NCBI RefSeq assembly: GCF_001270265.1
Contig: NZ_LGAP01000010.1
Span: 62,001 to 126,000 of the forward strand
Direction: 5' to 3'
DNA length: 64,000 nucleotides
From: Ensifer adhaerens
GTDB taxonomy: Bacteria; Pseudomonadota; Alphaproteobacteria; Rhizobiales; Rhizobiaceae
Below are positions 23,139 through 32,066 of the stretch, piece by piece; the stretch's first letter is position 1, and each line of letters opens with the position of its first letter. Under the pieces are notes generated by a model, which did not search any database, was not told the origin of the DNA, and saw only the letters and a list, made by a program, of their open reading frames with translations. A program made the translations under genes and the position numbers.

Positions 23139-24383
23139 ATGCACAAGTATAAGTTGATGATATCCGCGCTTTCCTTGCTGGCCAGCGCGACTCTTGCAAA
23201 TGCCGCCGAGGTCACGCTTTGGGTGCGCACGTCATCCGGGGCAGTGCTCCAGGCGCTGGCCGAACGATATAATGCCACCCACCCCGATAAGATCGTGGTG
23301 ACGCAAATAACCGCCGAACAGATGGTGCCCAAGCTCGGTGCTGCGATAGCCGGCGGTGCCCCGCCTGACGGCGCCGTGCTTGACCTGATCTACCTGCCGA
23401 CATTCGCGGCCGCTGACGGCCTGGAAGACATCACCGATTGGGTCAAGGGTCGCCCAGAAGCCTCCGCCATGAGCCCATCTCACATCCGGCTCGCCACCTA
23501 CGAAGGCAAGATCTACGGTGTCCCGGCGCTCCCCGACGCTTCGATCATCGCCTACAATACCGAACTCTTCGAAAAGGCAGGTCTCGACCCGAAGAAGGCT
23601 CCTGCCACACTTCAGGAGATTACCGAAAGTGCCAAGAAGATTGCCGCGCTCGGCGACGGGACCTACGGGTTTTATTTCGTCGCGAATTCCGGCAGTTGGC
23701 TGATCTACGATTTTCTGCCGCATCTGTGGGCCGCAGGCGCAGACATTCTGAGCGAGGACGGTCGCGCGGCAACCGTCGACACGCCGGCGCTGCGCGAAAC
23801 GATTGCCGCCTATCGCGACATGTGGAAAGCCGGTGCGATCCATCCAACGTCGCGTTCAGGCAATGGCAATAATGCCGTCGAAGCCTTCGCCTCCGGCAAG
23901 GTTGGCATCCTCATGACCGGTTCCTACATCGTCAATCTTCTAACAGCTAAGTATCCGGATGTGAAATTTGAGGTAGCACCAATCCCTGGTCCGAGCGGCG
24001 GTGCTTCAAGCTTTGCCGGAGGTGACAGCCTGGCGCTGATGAAGGGTATCGACGAGGAGAAGAAGCGGATCGCCCTTGACTTCGTCGACTTCTACATGAC
24101 GCCGGAACAACAGGTCTTCATTACAAAGGAAGCGGGCATGCCTTCGCGAACGGATCTCGCCAAGGAAGCATACGCCAAGTTCGATCAGCGCAATCTCGTT
24201 GCCTATGACGTTCTGTCCAAGGCGCGCACGCCCTATACGTTCTCGTCTGACGAACTGTTCGTCAGCCGAACCGGGCCCTTCGTCAATCTGGTCCAGGGGG
24301 CCATCTTCGGAGACGACGTCGACGGGTCGATCTCCAAGGCACAGAGCGACTTCACGCGCATACTGGAGCGAACCAACCCGTAG
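23139..24383 (+). CDS. Sugar ABC transporter substrate-binding protein (SBP_bac_1)
   Basis: 414-aa periplasmic receptor of a CUT1 sugar importer. Signal peptide MHKYKLMISALSLLASATLA with cleavage near ANAA. Mature protein starts EVTLWVRTSSG; family marks are AAVDT-like and GKVGILMTGSYIVNLL, FAGGDSLALMKGIDEEKKRI and the C-terminal MTPEQQVFITKEAGMPSRTD. It opens the operon SBP, permease, permease, GH127, ATPase. The GH127 gene suggests that the imported ligand is a beta-L-arabinofuranose-containing oligosaccharide from plant cell-wall glycoproteins. Confidence 0.94.
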   Translation: MHKYKLMISALSLLASATLANAAEVTLWVRTSSGAVLQALAERYNATHPDKIVVTQITAEQMVPKLGAAIAGGAPPDGAVLDLIYLPTFAAADGLEDITDWVKGRPEASAMSPSHIRLATYEGKIYGVPALPDASIIAYNTELFEKAGLDPKKAPATLQEITESAKKIAALGDGTYGFYFVANSGSWLIYDFLPHLWAAGADILSEDGRAATVDTPALRETIAAYRDMWKAGAIHPTSRSGNGNNAVEAFASGKVGILMTGSYIVNLLTAKYPDVKFEVAPIPGPSGGASSFAGGDSLALMKGIDEEKKRIALDFVDFYMTPEQQVFITKEAGMPSRTDLAKEAYAKFDQRNLVAYDVLSKARTPYTFSSDELFVSRTGPFVNLVQGAIFGDDVDGSISKAQSDFTRILERTNP

Positions 24384-24398
24384 TGGCGGAGCCACGAC

Positions 24399-24442
24399 GG
24401 GCGCGCGGGCGGGGCACTCTCTCCCTTGTCCTGCCCGCGCCC
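24399..24442 (+). other. Hairpin between binding-protein and permease genes
   Basis: Imperfect GC-rich stem-loop (GGGCGCGCGGGC... against TGCCCGCGCCC). Such hairpins after SBP genes usually stabilise the upstream mRNA or attenuate the permeases so that more binding protein is made. Confidence 0.4.
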
Positions 24443-24490
24443 AATCAAACTTTCGCCCCGCCGCTTCGATCATTAGAAGGACCGTAGACC

Positions 24491-25420
24491 ATGGGTTCCG
24501 TGGCTAAGGAAACGACTGCGCGCAGTGATGACTTAGAGCTGAACAAGCCGGAGCCTGAAGGCTGGCTCGGCCTGTTGTTCATGCTTCCGAGCATCGCGTT
24601 CATCACAGGCCTGTTCATAATTCCGCTCATCATGACGATCTGGATGAGCTTTCACAATTGGCCGCTGCTTGGTCGCACCAAGTTTGTCGGACTGGCCAAT
24701 TACATCGAGCTTCTGGGTGACAGCCAGCTATGGCACTCGCTTGGGTTCACCTTGCTCTACACGGGGCTAGTGACGGCAGCGATCATGATGGTCGCTTTTC
24801 CGTTGGCTTTGCTCGTCGACCGCCCACTTCGGCTCGCCGGCGTGTTTCGCACCATCTACTTCATGCCGGTGGTCATCGGCTTTGGCGCCGCTTCCACCCT
24901 GTGGATGTGGCTTCTCAATCCGGACAGTGGGGTTTTCGCGCAAATACTCGTCGGCAACGGTCTCGTCGACAAGGCACCAAGACCGCTGGAGAGTTTCTGG
25001 CCAGCCCTCTCGATCGTCATCCTCATGGTCGTATGGAAAACGGCGGGGTTTACGATGGTGATCCTCTTGACTGGACTGCAGAGCATTCCAGGCGATGTCA
25101 TGGAGGCCGCAAAGATCGATGGTGCAAATGCTTTGACCCGCTTCCGGCGCATCACCCTACCGCTGATGCGCAACTCCTTTATGCTGGCGCTTGTGCTGAA
25201 CATCACATCCTCAATGCTCGCCTTCGACCAGTTCTTCATCATCACCCAAGGTGGGCCGGAAAACAGCACTATCTCTGCGGTCTTCTCGATCTATCTCGCC
25301 TCATTCTCCTCCTATCGCCTTGGCTATGGATCGGCGATGTCGTTCGCATTGCTCGTCGTACTCGTTGCGATCAGCTCGATCCAGCTCACCTTCATGCGCC
25401 AACGGCCGGAGGAAAGCTGA
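24491..25420 (+). CDS. Sugar ABC transporter permease (MalF/UgpA type)
   Basis: 309-aa inner-membrane permease, six predicted helices. An N-terminal cytoplasmic stretch precedes GWLGLLFMLPSIAFITGLFI. The coupling EAA loop is EAAKIDGANALTRFRRITLP. FDQFFIITQGGPENSTISAV is the characteristic MalF-type segment. Stop overlaps the next permease start (ATGA). Part of the LacI-controlled sugar operon. Confidence 0.94.
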   Translation: MGSVAKETTARSDDLELNKPEPEGWLGLLFMLPSIAFITGLFIIPLIMTIWMSFHNWPLLGRTKFVGLANYIELLGDSQLWHSLGFTLLYTGLVTAAIMMVAFPLALLVDRPLRLAGVFRTIYFMPVVIGFGAASTLWMWLLNPDSGVFAQILVGNGLVDKAPRPLESFWPALSIVILMVVWKTAGFTMVILLTGLQSIPGDVMEAAKIDGANALTRFRRITLPLMRNSFMLALVLNITSSMLAFDQFFIITQGGPENSTISAVFSIYLASFSSYRLGYGSAMSFALLVVLVAISSIQLTFMRQRPEES

Positions 25421-26289
25421 TGAATGTTCCCAAACACACTTCCTCGGCGTTGCCGGTCGGCGAGCGGCTCGGATTTGTGGCTTTCGTCGCAGTCTCGATC
25501 CTGTTCGCTATCTTCTTCCTGATGCCGATCATCTGGTCGTTCGCCAACTCGCTCAAGCCCGCCGCGGAGGCACTGGCAAACCCGGCAGCCCTGTTTTCTA
25601 AGGCGTTTTCCTTTGAAAACTACCGCCGACTCGAGAATGTCGGTGCTGGATGGTACGTCTATGCGGGCAACTCAATCCTGATCGCATTCGGCACGATTGT
25701 CCTGACGGTGCTGGTCTCAGTTCCGGCCGGCTACGGCTTTGCGAAGTTCCGATTCCCCGGCCAGTCCCTGATCTTCGTCGTCGTTATGGCGACCATGATG
25801 ATCCCATTCCAGTCGATCCTGACACCGCTGTTTCTGATTCTGAAGATATTGCGGCTGCAGAACAATCTGTTCGGCCTGGTGCTGATCTACGTCACGTTCC
25901 AGCTACCGTTCTCGATCTTCATGATGCGCAATGCCTTCGATGCCGTACCGAGAGCACTAATCGAGGCAGCGCGCATCGACGGTGCTTCGCAGTGGACGAT
26001 TTTGCGACGGATCATGCTGCCGATCGCGCTGCCTGGTGTCGCAACCGTTGCGATGTTCGCCTTCCTCAATTCTTGGAACGAGTTCCTCGCGGCTCTGATT
26101 TTCCTGTCGGATCAGAACAAGTTCACCCTGCCGATCATGCTGGTGAACGTTTCCTCCGGCATCTATGGGATCATCGACTGGGGCGCGCTGCAGGCCGGCG
26201 TAACCGTGACGATGGTTCCCTGCATCATCCTCTTCCTGTTGTTGCAACGCTACTACGTGCGCGGCCTGACCGCCGGCGCAGTGAAGTGA
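25420..26289 (+). CDS. Sugar ABC transporter permease (MalG/UgpE type)
   Basis: 289-aa partner permease from ATG 25420 (MNVPKHTSSALPVGERLGFV), overlapping the previous stop; longer in-frame extensions belong to a shadow of the first permease. Six helices, with the EAA loop EAARIDGASQWTILRRIMLP and the MalG-type NSWNEFLAALIFLSD segment. Ends 29 bp before the GH127 gene. Confidence 0.94.
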   Translation: MNVPKHTSSALPVGERLGFVAFVAVSILFAIFFLMPIIWSFANSLKPAAEALANPAALFSKAFSFENYRRLENVGAGWYVYAGNSILIAFGTIVLTVLVSVPAGYGFAKFRFPGQSLIFVVVMATMMIPFQSILTPLFLILKILRLQNNLFGLVLIYVTFQLPFSIFMMRNAFDAVPRALIEAARIDGASQWTILRRIMLPIALPGVATVAMFAFLNSWNEFLAALIFLSDQNKFTLPIMLVNVSSGIYGIIDWGALQAGVTVTMVPCIILFLLLQRYYVRGLTAGAVK

Positions 26290-26318
26290 ATACGCGGTTT
26301 TCCGCGAAAAGGAGTTCC

Positions 26319-28262
26319 ATGTCCCAGTCTCTCAAATTCTCCGCCAAGCCTGCGGCGCCCGCCGGCCGCTTTGTGCCCGCCGATCATGCCCGTGTCGATT
26401 TCACCGGTGGTTTCTGGCAAAGCTGGTCGCAGACCGTCCGCGACGTCACCATTCCCACGCAGCATATGCGGCTGGATGAAGAAGACTTCCTTGAAGTGCT
26501 CGATTTCGACAAGCCAGCCGGCCCGCTTGCGCGGCCAATCCAGCCGAGCGGCCTCTCCATGCAGCACTTCTTCGATTCCGACTTCGGTAAGTGGATCGAG
26601 GCGGCGAGTTATACCCTGAAAGCGTATCCCAATCCGGAGATCGAGGCGAAGATCGACGACATCGTCGAGCAACTAGCGAAGGGCCAGATGGCCGACGGCT
26701 ATCTCAATAGCTGGTTCATCCGCCGCGAACCTGAGAAGCGCTGGACCAATCTACGCGATTTGCACGAAATGTACTCGATGGGGCACCTGCTGGAAGGAGC
26801 CGTCGCCTACTACGAGGCGACCGGCAAGCGCCGCTTCCTTGATGTCATGATCCGCGCGGTCGACCATATCATCGGCACATTCGGCCGTGAGCCCGGCAAG
26901 CTTGCCGGATACGATGCTCACGAAGAGATAGAGCTTGCGCTCGTCAAGCTCTATCGTGTGACCCGCGATCCCAGGCATCTCGAGCTTGCAACCTACTTCG
27001 TCGACGAGCGCGGTGTGATGCCGTCCTATTATGACGAGGAGGCGCGCAAGCGCGGCGAGGATCCGGCCGATTACGTCTACCAGACCTACGCCTATAGCCA
27101 GGCGCATATGCCGGTGCGAGAGCAGGGGCAGGTGGTCGGCCATGCCGTGCGTGCAATGTATCTCTTCTCCGCCATGGCTGATCTCGCCTATGAGAACGAT
27201 GATCCCACGCTCAAAGAGGCATGCGATCGTCTGTTCGACAACCTTGTCGGCCGGCAGCTTTACGTGACCGGCGGTCTCGGTCCGTCCGCTTCAAATGAGG
27301 GCTTCACCCGCGAATACGACCTGCCGAATGAAACTGCTTATGCGGAAACCTGCGCAGCCGTCGCGCTCGGCTTCTGGAGCCACCGCATGGCCCAGACAGA
27401 TCTTAACAGCAAGTTTACCGACAGGCTCGAAACGGTGTTGTTCAACGGCGCGCTCTCCGGCATTTCGCGCGACGGCGAACATTACTTCTATGAAAACGTC
27501 CTCGAGAGCCATGGGCAAAACCGTCGCTGGAAGTGGCACTATTGCCCCTGCTGCCCGACAAACATCGCGCGCTTCATCACCTCTCTTGGCCAATACTATT
27601 ATTCGTCGCGGGAGGGCGAGCTTGCCGTCCATCTCTATGGTGCCAACACCGCTGAACTGATGGTCGGCGAGACGTTCGTAAGGTTGAAGCAGGACACGCA
27701 ATATCCGTGGAATGGCGACGTGCGCCTTGCCCTCAATCTGGACAAGCCAAGCCGCTTTACCCTTCACCTGCGCATCCCCGGCTGGTGCCGCGACGCCAAC
27801 GTCACTGTCAACGGTCGGACGATCGACCTCGCTGCGTGCACGCACAAGGGCTATGCCGCGATCACTCGTGACTGGCAGGACGGTGACGAAGTGCGCCTTT
27901 CCATCGCGATGCCGGTCGATCGCCTCTACGCTCATCCGGCTGCAAGCGAAGATGCCGGCCGAGTGGCACTGCAGCGCGGACCGGTCGTCTACTGCGTCGA
28001 GGAAACCGACATCGGCGGCGAGCCGCAGCGATTGCGCCTTCCGGCCGATGCGGAGATCACCGCGCGCTTCGACGCGGATCTGCTTGGCGGGGCGGTCGTT
28101 CTCGAAGGACAGGCGCTCGAGGCTGGTTCCGAAGACTGGGATGGAAGTCTTTACCGAACATCGCCGCCGGTCCTCAAGCCCAAAGCGTTCAAGGCAATTC
28201 CGTATCACCTCTGGGCCAATCGCGAAGCGGGCGCCATGCTCGTCTGGCTGCAGGAAAAGTAG
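26319..28262 (+). CDS. GH127 beta-L-arabinofuranosidase
   Basis: Glycosidase (647 aa) that releases L-arabinose from beta-linked arabinofuranosides such as those on plant hydroxyproline-rich proteins. ATG 26319 follows AAAAGGAG and a small CGCGG-TTTT-CCGCG hairpin. No signal peptide is seen, so it acts on imported sugar in the cytoplasm. The (alpha/alpha)6 barrel motifs LHEMYSMGHLLEGAVAYYEA and GHAVRAMYLFSAMADLA are present. By comparison with HypBA1 the acid/base Glu327 (SNEGF), zinc ligands Glu343 and Cys345 (AETC), and Cys411/Cys412 (CPCCPTN; one ligand, one nucleophile) are all kept. Its place between permeases and ATPase makes it the first catabolic step. Confidence 0.93.
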   Translation: MSQSLKFSAKPAAPAGRFVPADHARVDFTGGFWQSWSQTVRDVTIPTQHMRLDEEDFLEVLDFDKPAGPLARPIQPSGLSMQHFFDSDFGKWIEAASYTLKAYPNPEIEAKIDDIVEQLAKGQMADGYLNSWFIRREPEKRWTNLRDLHEMYSMGHLLEGAVAYYEATGKRRFLDVMIRAVDHIIGTFGREPGKLAGYDAHEEIELALVKLYRVTRDPRHLELATYFVDERGVMPSYYDEEARKRGEDPADYVYQTYAYSQAHMPVREQGQVVGHAVRAMYLFSAMADLAYENDDPTLKEACDRLFDNLVGRQLYVTGGLGPSASNEGFTREYDLPNETAYAETCAAVALGFWSHRMAQTDLNSKFTDRLETVLFNGALSGISRDGEHYFYENVLESHGQNRRWKWHYCPCCPTNIARFITSLGQYYYSSREGELAVHLYGANTAELMVGETFVRLKQDTQYPWNGDVRLALNLDKPSRFTLHLRIPGWCRDANVTVNGRTIDLAACTHKGYAAITRDWQDGDEVRLSIAMPVDRLYAHPAASEDAGRVALQRGPVVYCVEETDIGGEPQRLRLPADAEITARFDADLLGGAVVLEGQALEAGSEDWDGSLYRTSPPVLKPKAFKAIPYHLWANREAGAMLVWLQEK

Positions 28263-28271
28263 GAGGCTCCG

Positions 28272-29372
28272 ATGGCTCGACTGCAACTGAAGAACGTCGT
28301 CAAATCCTACGGCATCTACGAGGCTGTGCGCGGCATCAACCTGGAAATCGAAGACAATGAGTTCGTTGTCTTCGTCGGACCATCGGGATGCGGCAAGTCG
28401 ACGACACTCAGAATGATCGCCGGCCTGGAGCATATCACAGCGGGCGAGATCGTCATCGGAGATCAGATTGTCAACCGCCTGGGCCCCGGCAAACGCGACA
28501 TAGCGATGGTGTTCCAGAACTACGCGCTCTATCCGCATATGTCGGTTCGCGAAAACATCTCATTCTGCCTGGAGCAGCAGAAAATCTCGAAGGAGGAAAT
28601 TCAGCGCCGCATCGTCACGGCGGCCGAAACGCTTCATATCGGCGAGCTTCTCGACCGTCGCCCTGGTCAGTTGTCCGGCGGCCAGCGCCAGCGTGTCGCG
28701 ATGGGGAGGGCGATCGTGCGTAATCCCAAGGTTTTCCTCTTCGACGAACCGCTCTCCAACCTTGATGCCAAGCTCAGGGTTCAGATGCGCACGGAGATCA
28801 AACGGCTGCACCAACTGCTGCCGACGACGACGGTGTATGTGACACATGATCAGGTGGAGGCCATGACCATGGCTGATCGTGTAGTAGTGATGAATGGCGG
28901 CGTCATTGAACAGGTTGGACCGCCGCAAGAGCTCTATCATCGGCCAGTCAGCCAGTTCGTCGCAGGTTTCATAGGGTCGCCGGCGATGAACTTCATGCCT
29001 GCGACCCTCGTTTCAGGCGGCAAGGGCCTGCTCGTGCAGCTTGAGGACGGTAGTTCGTTGCCGGTGCCAGTCGCGCGCATTGAGCTCTATGAGCGTCACG
29101 TCGGCAAGACCGTCACTTTCGGCATTCGACCAGAGTCGATCAGTGATCGGCAGGAGCGCCCGGGCTTTGCCGAAATCCAGGCGAAGATCGATCTGGTAGA
29201 GCCACTCGGACCTGAGACTATGGTCTATTTTGCTGTCGGGGATCGAGGCCTGTGCGCCTGCATCGACCCCGAAAGTAATCCGAAGCCCAAGTCCACGATG
29301 CCGCTGTCGTTCAACATGAATCAGATGCATCTGTTCGACCCGACGACGGGTCGCTCGCTGGCGATGGGCTGA
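28272..29372 (+). CDS. ugpC: Sugar ABC transporter ATP-binding protein (UgpC/MalK type)
   Basis: 366-aa ATPase that powers the two upstream permeases. Walker [12 protein letters not shown] near residues 37-47, Q-loop [13 protein letters not shown], signature [16 protein letters not shown], Walker [18 protein letters not shown]-loop [14 protein letters not shown]. The C-terminal TOBE region (ITFGIRPES-like: [13 protein letters not shown]) is complete, ending in [15 protein letters not shown]. Starts 9 bp after GH127. It could also be shared with other CUT1 permeases in the cell, as is known for UgpC/MsmK-type ATPases. Confidence 0.95.
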   Translation: MARLQLKNVVKSYGIYEAVRGINLEIEDNEFVVFVGPSGCGKSTTLRMIAGLEHITAGEIVIGDQIVNRLGPGKRDIAMVFQNYALYPHMSVRENISFCLEQQKISKEEIQRRIVTAAETLHIGELLDRRPGQLSGGQRQRVAMGRAIVRNPKVFLFDEPLSNLDAKLRVQMRTEIKRLHQLLPTTTVYVTHDQVEAMTMADRVVVMNGGVIEQVGPPQELYHRPVSQFVAGFIGSPAMNFMPATLVSGGKGLLVQLEDGSSLPVPVARIELYERHVGKTVTFGIRPESISDRQERPGFAEIQAKIDLVEPLGPETMVYFAVGDRGLCACIDPESNPKPKSTMPLSFNMNQMHLFDPTTGRSLAMG

Positions 29373-29433
29373 TTAGTGATTTGGCCAGGGCAGGGGCATG
29401 GCGAGCCGTTGTCGTTTGATGTCGAGAGATGTT

Positions 29434-29460
29434 GCGGAGCGAGCCGTTGCGCCGCTCCGC
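29434..29460 (+). terminator. Hairpin downstream of the sugar operon
   Basis: 8-bp stem GCGGAGCG / CGCTCCGC with an 11-nt loop, about 60 bp after the ugpC stop. There is no T-run. The 29373-29612 gap between convergent genes holds nothing else I can support. Confidence 0.35.
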
Positions 29461-29612
29461 GGCTGTCGAATCTCGGCAGGCAGTGGACCAAAGCACGTAC
29501 AGGAACCGTGGTCCGTTTTCGCCAGGATGCGCCAACATCCTGAACCGGTGGCAGCATGCCCCCTTGTCTGGTTCTCAGGCTCGAAATCCGGCGCGAGCGC
29601 AGCTCATGTCGT

Positions 29613-30755
29613 TCAAGCAAAAGGCTTGGTTGGGCCGGTGGCGGGTTGCGTGAACCAGCGCGGTCCAGTGTCGGACATGAATATGTGGTCTTCGAGCCGG
29701 ATTCCGAACTGACCCGGTACGACGATCATTGGTTCGTTGGAGAAGCACATGCCGGCACGAAGGCGCGTGTCGTTACCGCGCACAATGTAAGGTTCCTCGT
29801 GGATCTCGAGGCCCAGACCATGACCGGCCCGATGGGGTAGGCCCGGTAATCTGTAATCCGGACCAAGGCCCTTGCGCACCAGCACTGCTCGGGCCGCGTC
29901 ATCCAGCAGGCGGGCTTCCACGCCGAGCTGCGCGGCTTCGAAGACCGCCTGTTGTGCCTCGCGCTCGATCGACCAGACGCGCTCAAACTCTGCATCCGCC
30001 TCGTCCAGCATGTAGGTGCGGGTGAGGTCCGAGTGATAGCCGTCGATGCGTGTGCCCGTATCGACAAGGATCGCCTGTCCTTTCTCGAGCACCTGGTCGC
30101 CATCAGACCCGTGAGGCAGGGATGTGGCGGTTCCGAATGATACGATACAAAAGGTCGAGCCACCGGAGGCGCCGAGCTCGCGATGCTGTTCATCAATATA
30201 GCGCACGACATCGGAGGCCCGTACACCCGGCTCCATGATGGCGTGCGCGCGTTTGTGAACCTCGAGGGTGAGGTCCATGGCGTACTGGATCAGCGCGATT
30301 TCGGCTGCTGACTTGCACAGCCTGAGATCACGGATCAAACGAGCACCATCGCCGATGCGATCAACGCCCAGATTCCTGACGAGTTCATGATAGGCAAACA
30401 GCGGCAACGCATCGTCGAGGGCGAGCCGGTCATTGGCTCGCAGCAGTGAAGCGATGAACCGAGCGGGGCTTTCCTCTTCCTCCCAGGTGGCGATTTCGCC
30501 AGGCAAGTGCGGCAGTGACTCCACGCGACTGCGCTCGAAACCCGGAACGATGTACGTAAGTGTCGTGGGTGTCACCAGCACACCGAGGAGCCGTTCGCTT
30601 TGATGCCAGACAAGGCCGGTGAAATAGCGAAGGCTTTCTGTCGCTCCGATTAGAACGGCCGAGAAACCGGCAGCTTCCATGTTTTCGCGCAATCTTCCCA
30701 ATCGCGCATGTCTTTCCGTTGCGGAGATCGAGGCAGGGCGGGATGGCAAAGGCAT
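29613..30755 (-). CDS. M24 family metallopeptidase (Xaa-Pro aminopeptidase/PepQ-like)
   Basis: 380-aa cytoplasmic dimetal peptidase or creatinase-fold hydrolase from ATG 30753-30755 (MPLPSRPASISATERHARLG). The N-terminal creatinase domain is followed by the pita-bread domain with the metal ligands in order: Asp and Asp in DTGTRIDGYHSDLTRTYML, His in HRAGHGLGLEIHEEPYI, Glu in CFSNEPMIV, Glu in IRLEDHIF. All five ligands are present. Such enzymes cleave X-Pro (or X-hydroxyproline) peptides, which would fit the proline/hydroxyproline genes farther right, but the substrate is not shown by sequence. Convergent with ugpC. Confidence 0.88.
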   Translation of the reverse strand: MPLPSRPASISATERHARLGRLRENMEAAGFSAVLIGATESLRYFTGLVWHQSERLLGVLVTPTTLTYIVPGFERSRVESLPHLPGEIATWEEEESPARFIASLLRANDRLALDDALPLFAYHELVRNLGVDRIGDGARLIRDLRLCKSAAEIALIQYAMDLTLEVHKRAHAIMEPGVRASDVVRYIDEQHRELGASGGSTFCIVSFGTATSLPHGSDGDQVLEKGQAILVDTGTRIDGYHSDLTRTYMLDEADAEFERVWSIEREAQQAVFEAAQLGVEARLLDDAARAVLVRKGLGPDYRLPGLPHRAGHGLGLEIHEEPYIVRGNDTRLRAGMCFSNEPMIVVPGQFGIRLEDHIFMSDTGPRWFTQPATGPTKPFA

Positions 30756-31080
30756 GTCGGCTCCTGTGTCGGATTCTTTGAGGCTTAGCCAATGTACGAG
30801 GCCGAAACCCATCTGTCGATTTTATATATTTTACATGTAGGCAATTTGTCGACAATGATATTGGCAGAGAGTTCGATGAAATGGTTGCTCATAAGCGGAG
30901 TTCCTAGAGGAAAGACTTTCCTCTAATGATGCGAAGTAGGGATCGAGGCAGGTAATCTGGTCGGATATTTCCATTTCTTGTGCTCCATGTTGTTGGAGCG
31001 ACAAATTTCATGCCAGAACATCGGCATGTAATCAGGATTCAGCCTTTGCCGATGTGGCCACCTACACGGGGAGCGGCCGT
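30756..31080. promoter_or_regulatory. Intergenic region upstream of the M24 peptidase gene
   Basis: 325 bp without a gene. It contains a perfect palindrome TTGTCGACAA at 30846-30855 beside an AT-rich TATATATTT-like tract (about 30818-30835). That is a plausible GntR/FadR-type operator next to the leftward peptidase promoter. A small hairpin GCTCCA-N6-TGGAGC lies at 30982-30999. Confidence 0.5.
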
Positions 31081-31971
31081 TCAGCTATCTCGCGCGTGAC
31101 CGATCAGCTCACCCCGCAAGGCTTCTACCAGATAATCCCGCGCCAGTTTCACACGTGGCAGGGACTGTGACTGTTCGTGTGTGAGTAGCCACAGGTCCGA
31201 CGCAAGCCCGGGCAATTCGACAAGCCCCGGCAAAAGCCCGGCCGGAACAGCGGCAAAGTCAGGCAGGACGGCCCATCCCGCACCACTGCGGGCGGCCGAC
31301 AGTTGCGCCCCAAGGGAGGAGAGACGAAGCGACGGTTGAATTCCAGGACAGACGCTTTCGAGCCATGTCGCCATGGTTAGGAAGTGAAGGTCCTCCGTCC
31401 AGCCGATAATCCTGTGCCGGTGCAAATCCTCAGATCGGGCTGGAATACCGTTGCGCCGAATATACTCGTCGGACGCATAGAGACCGAACCCGATCTCTCC
31501 AATCTTTTTCATGCGATAGCTGCCGTGATCCGGGCGCACGAGACGCAGAACGATATCGGCTTCTTCTGCGGCAAGCCGCACTGGCCGCACCGAGCTTCGC
31601 AATTCGATGCGGATCGACGGATACATGTCCATGAATCGCACCATCACCGGCAGCAACAAATCCTGCCCCAGAAGTTCCGGCGCCTCGATCCGCACCGGCC
31701 CGGCGAGGTCGCTGTCCTTTTCCTGCGCGCTGCGTTCGAATACCCGCATCTGCGCGCCCGCCCGCTCTGCGGCTGGCACAAGGCCATGCCCGGCTTCGGT
31801 CAGGTCATAACCATCGCGGCGGGCGTGGAACAGCTTCACCTGAAGCGCCTGTTCAAGCGCCTCGATCCGCCGGGAAACCGTCGACGGGCTGACCCCGAGT
31901 TGGATTGCCGCCGCTGACAGGGATTTCGCATGGGCGACGGCGAGAAAGAATTTTAGGTCGTTCCAGTCCAT
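31081..31971 (-). CDS. LysR-family transcriptional regulator
   Basis: 296 aa from ATG 31969-31971 (MDWNDLKFFLAVAHAKSLSA); the ORF start 81 bp earlier is in the divergent promoter. The winged HTH AAAIQLGVSPSTVSRRIEAL and the inducer-binding domain (GPVRIEAPELLGQDLLLPVM) are complete. The WNDLKFFLAV opening and E-x-D-S-D-LAGPVR are typical of the subgroup that controls oxidoreductase genes. It diverges from the quinone reductase gene 95 bp away and most likely regulates it. Confidence 0.9.
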   Translation of the reverse strand: MDWNDLKFFLAVAHAKSLSAAAIQLGVSPSTVSRRIEALEQALQVKLFHARRDGYDLTEAGHGLVPAAERAGAQMRVFERSAQEKDSDLAGPVRIEAPELLGQDLLLPVMVRFMDMYPSIRIELRSSVRPVRLAAEEADIVLRLVRPDHGSYRMKKIGEIGFGLYASDEYIRRNGIPARSEDLHRHRIIGWTEDLHFLTMATWLESVCPGIQPSLRLSSLGAQLSAARSGAGWAVLPDFAAVPAGLLPGLVELPGLASDLWLLTHEQSQSLPRVKLARDYLVEALRGELIGHARDS

Positions 31972-32066
31972 TCGCTTTCCATTTTTGCAAAACCATATCC
32001 CGGAAACACAAATCGACAAAAGCAGTAAATCAGGAGACTTTTGTGCGAACAAGAGGATGATGAGCC

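Noticed and set aside
27291-28538. 415-codon minus-strand ORF
   Set aside because: Antisense of GH127 and ugpC; the plus-strand genes have full catalytic motifs.
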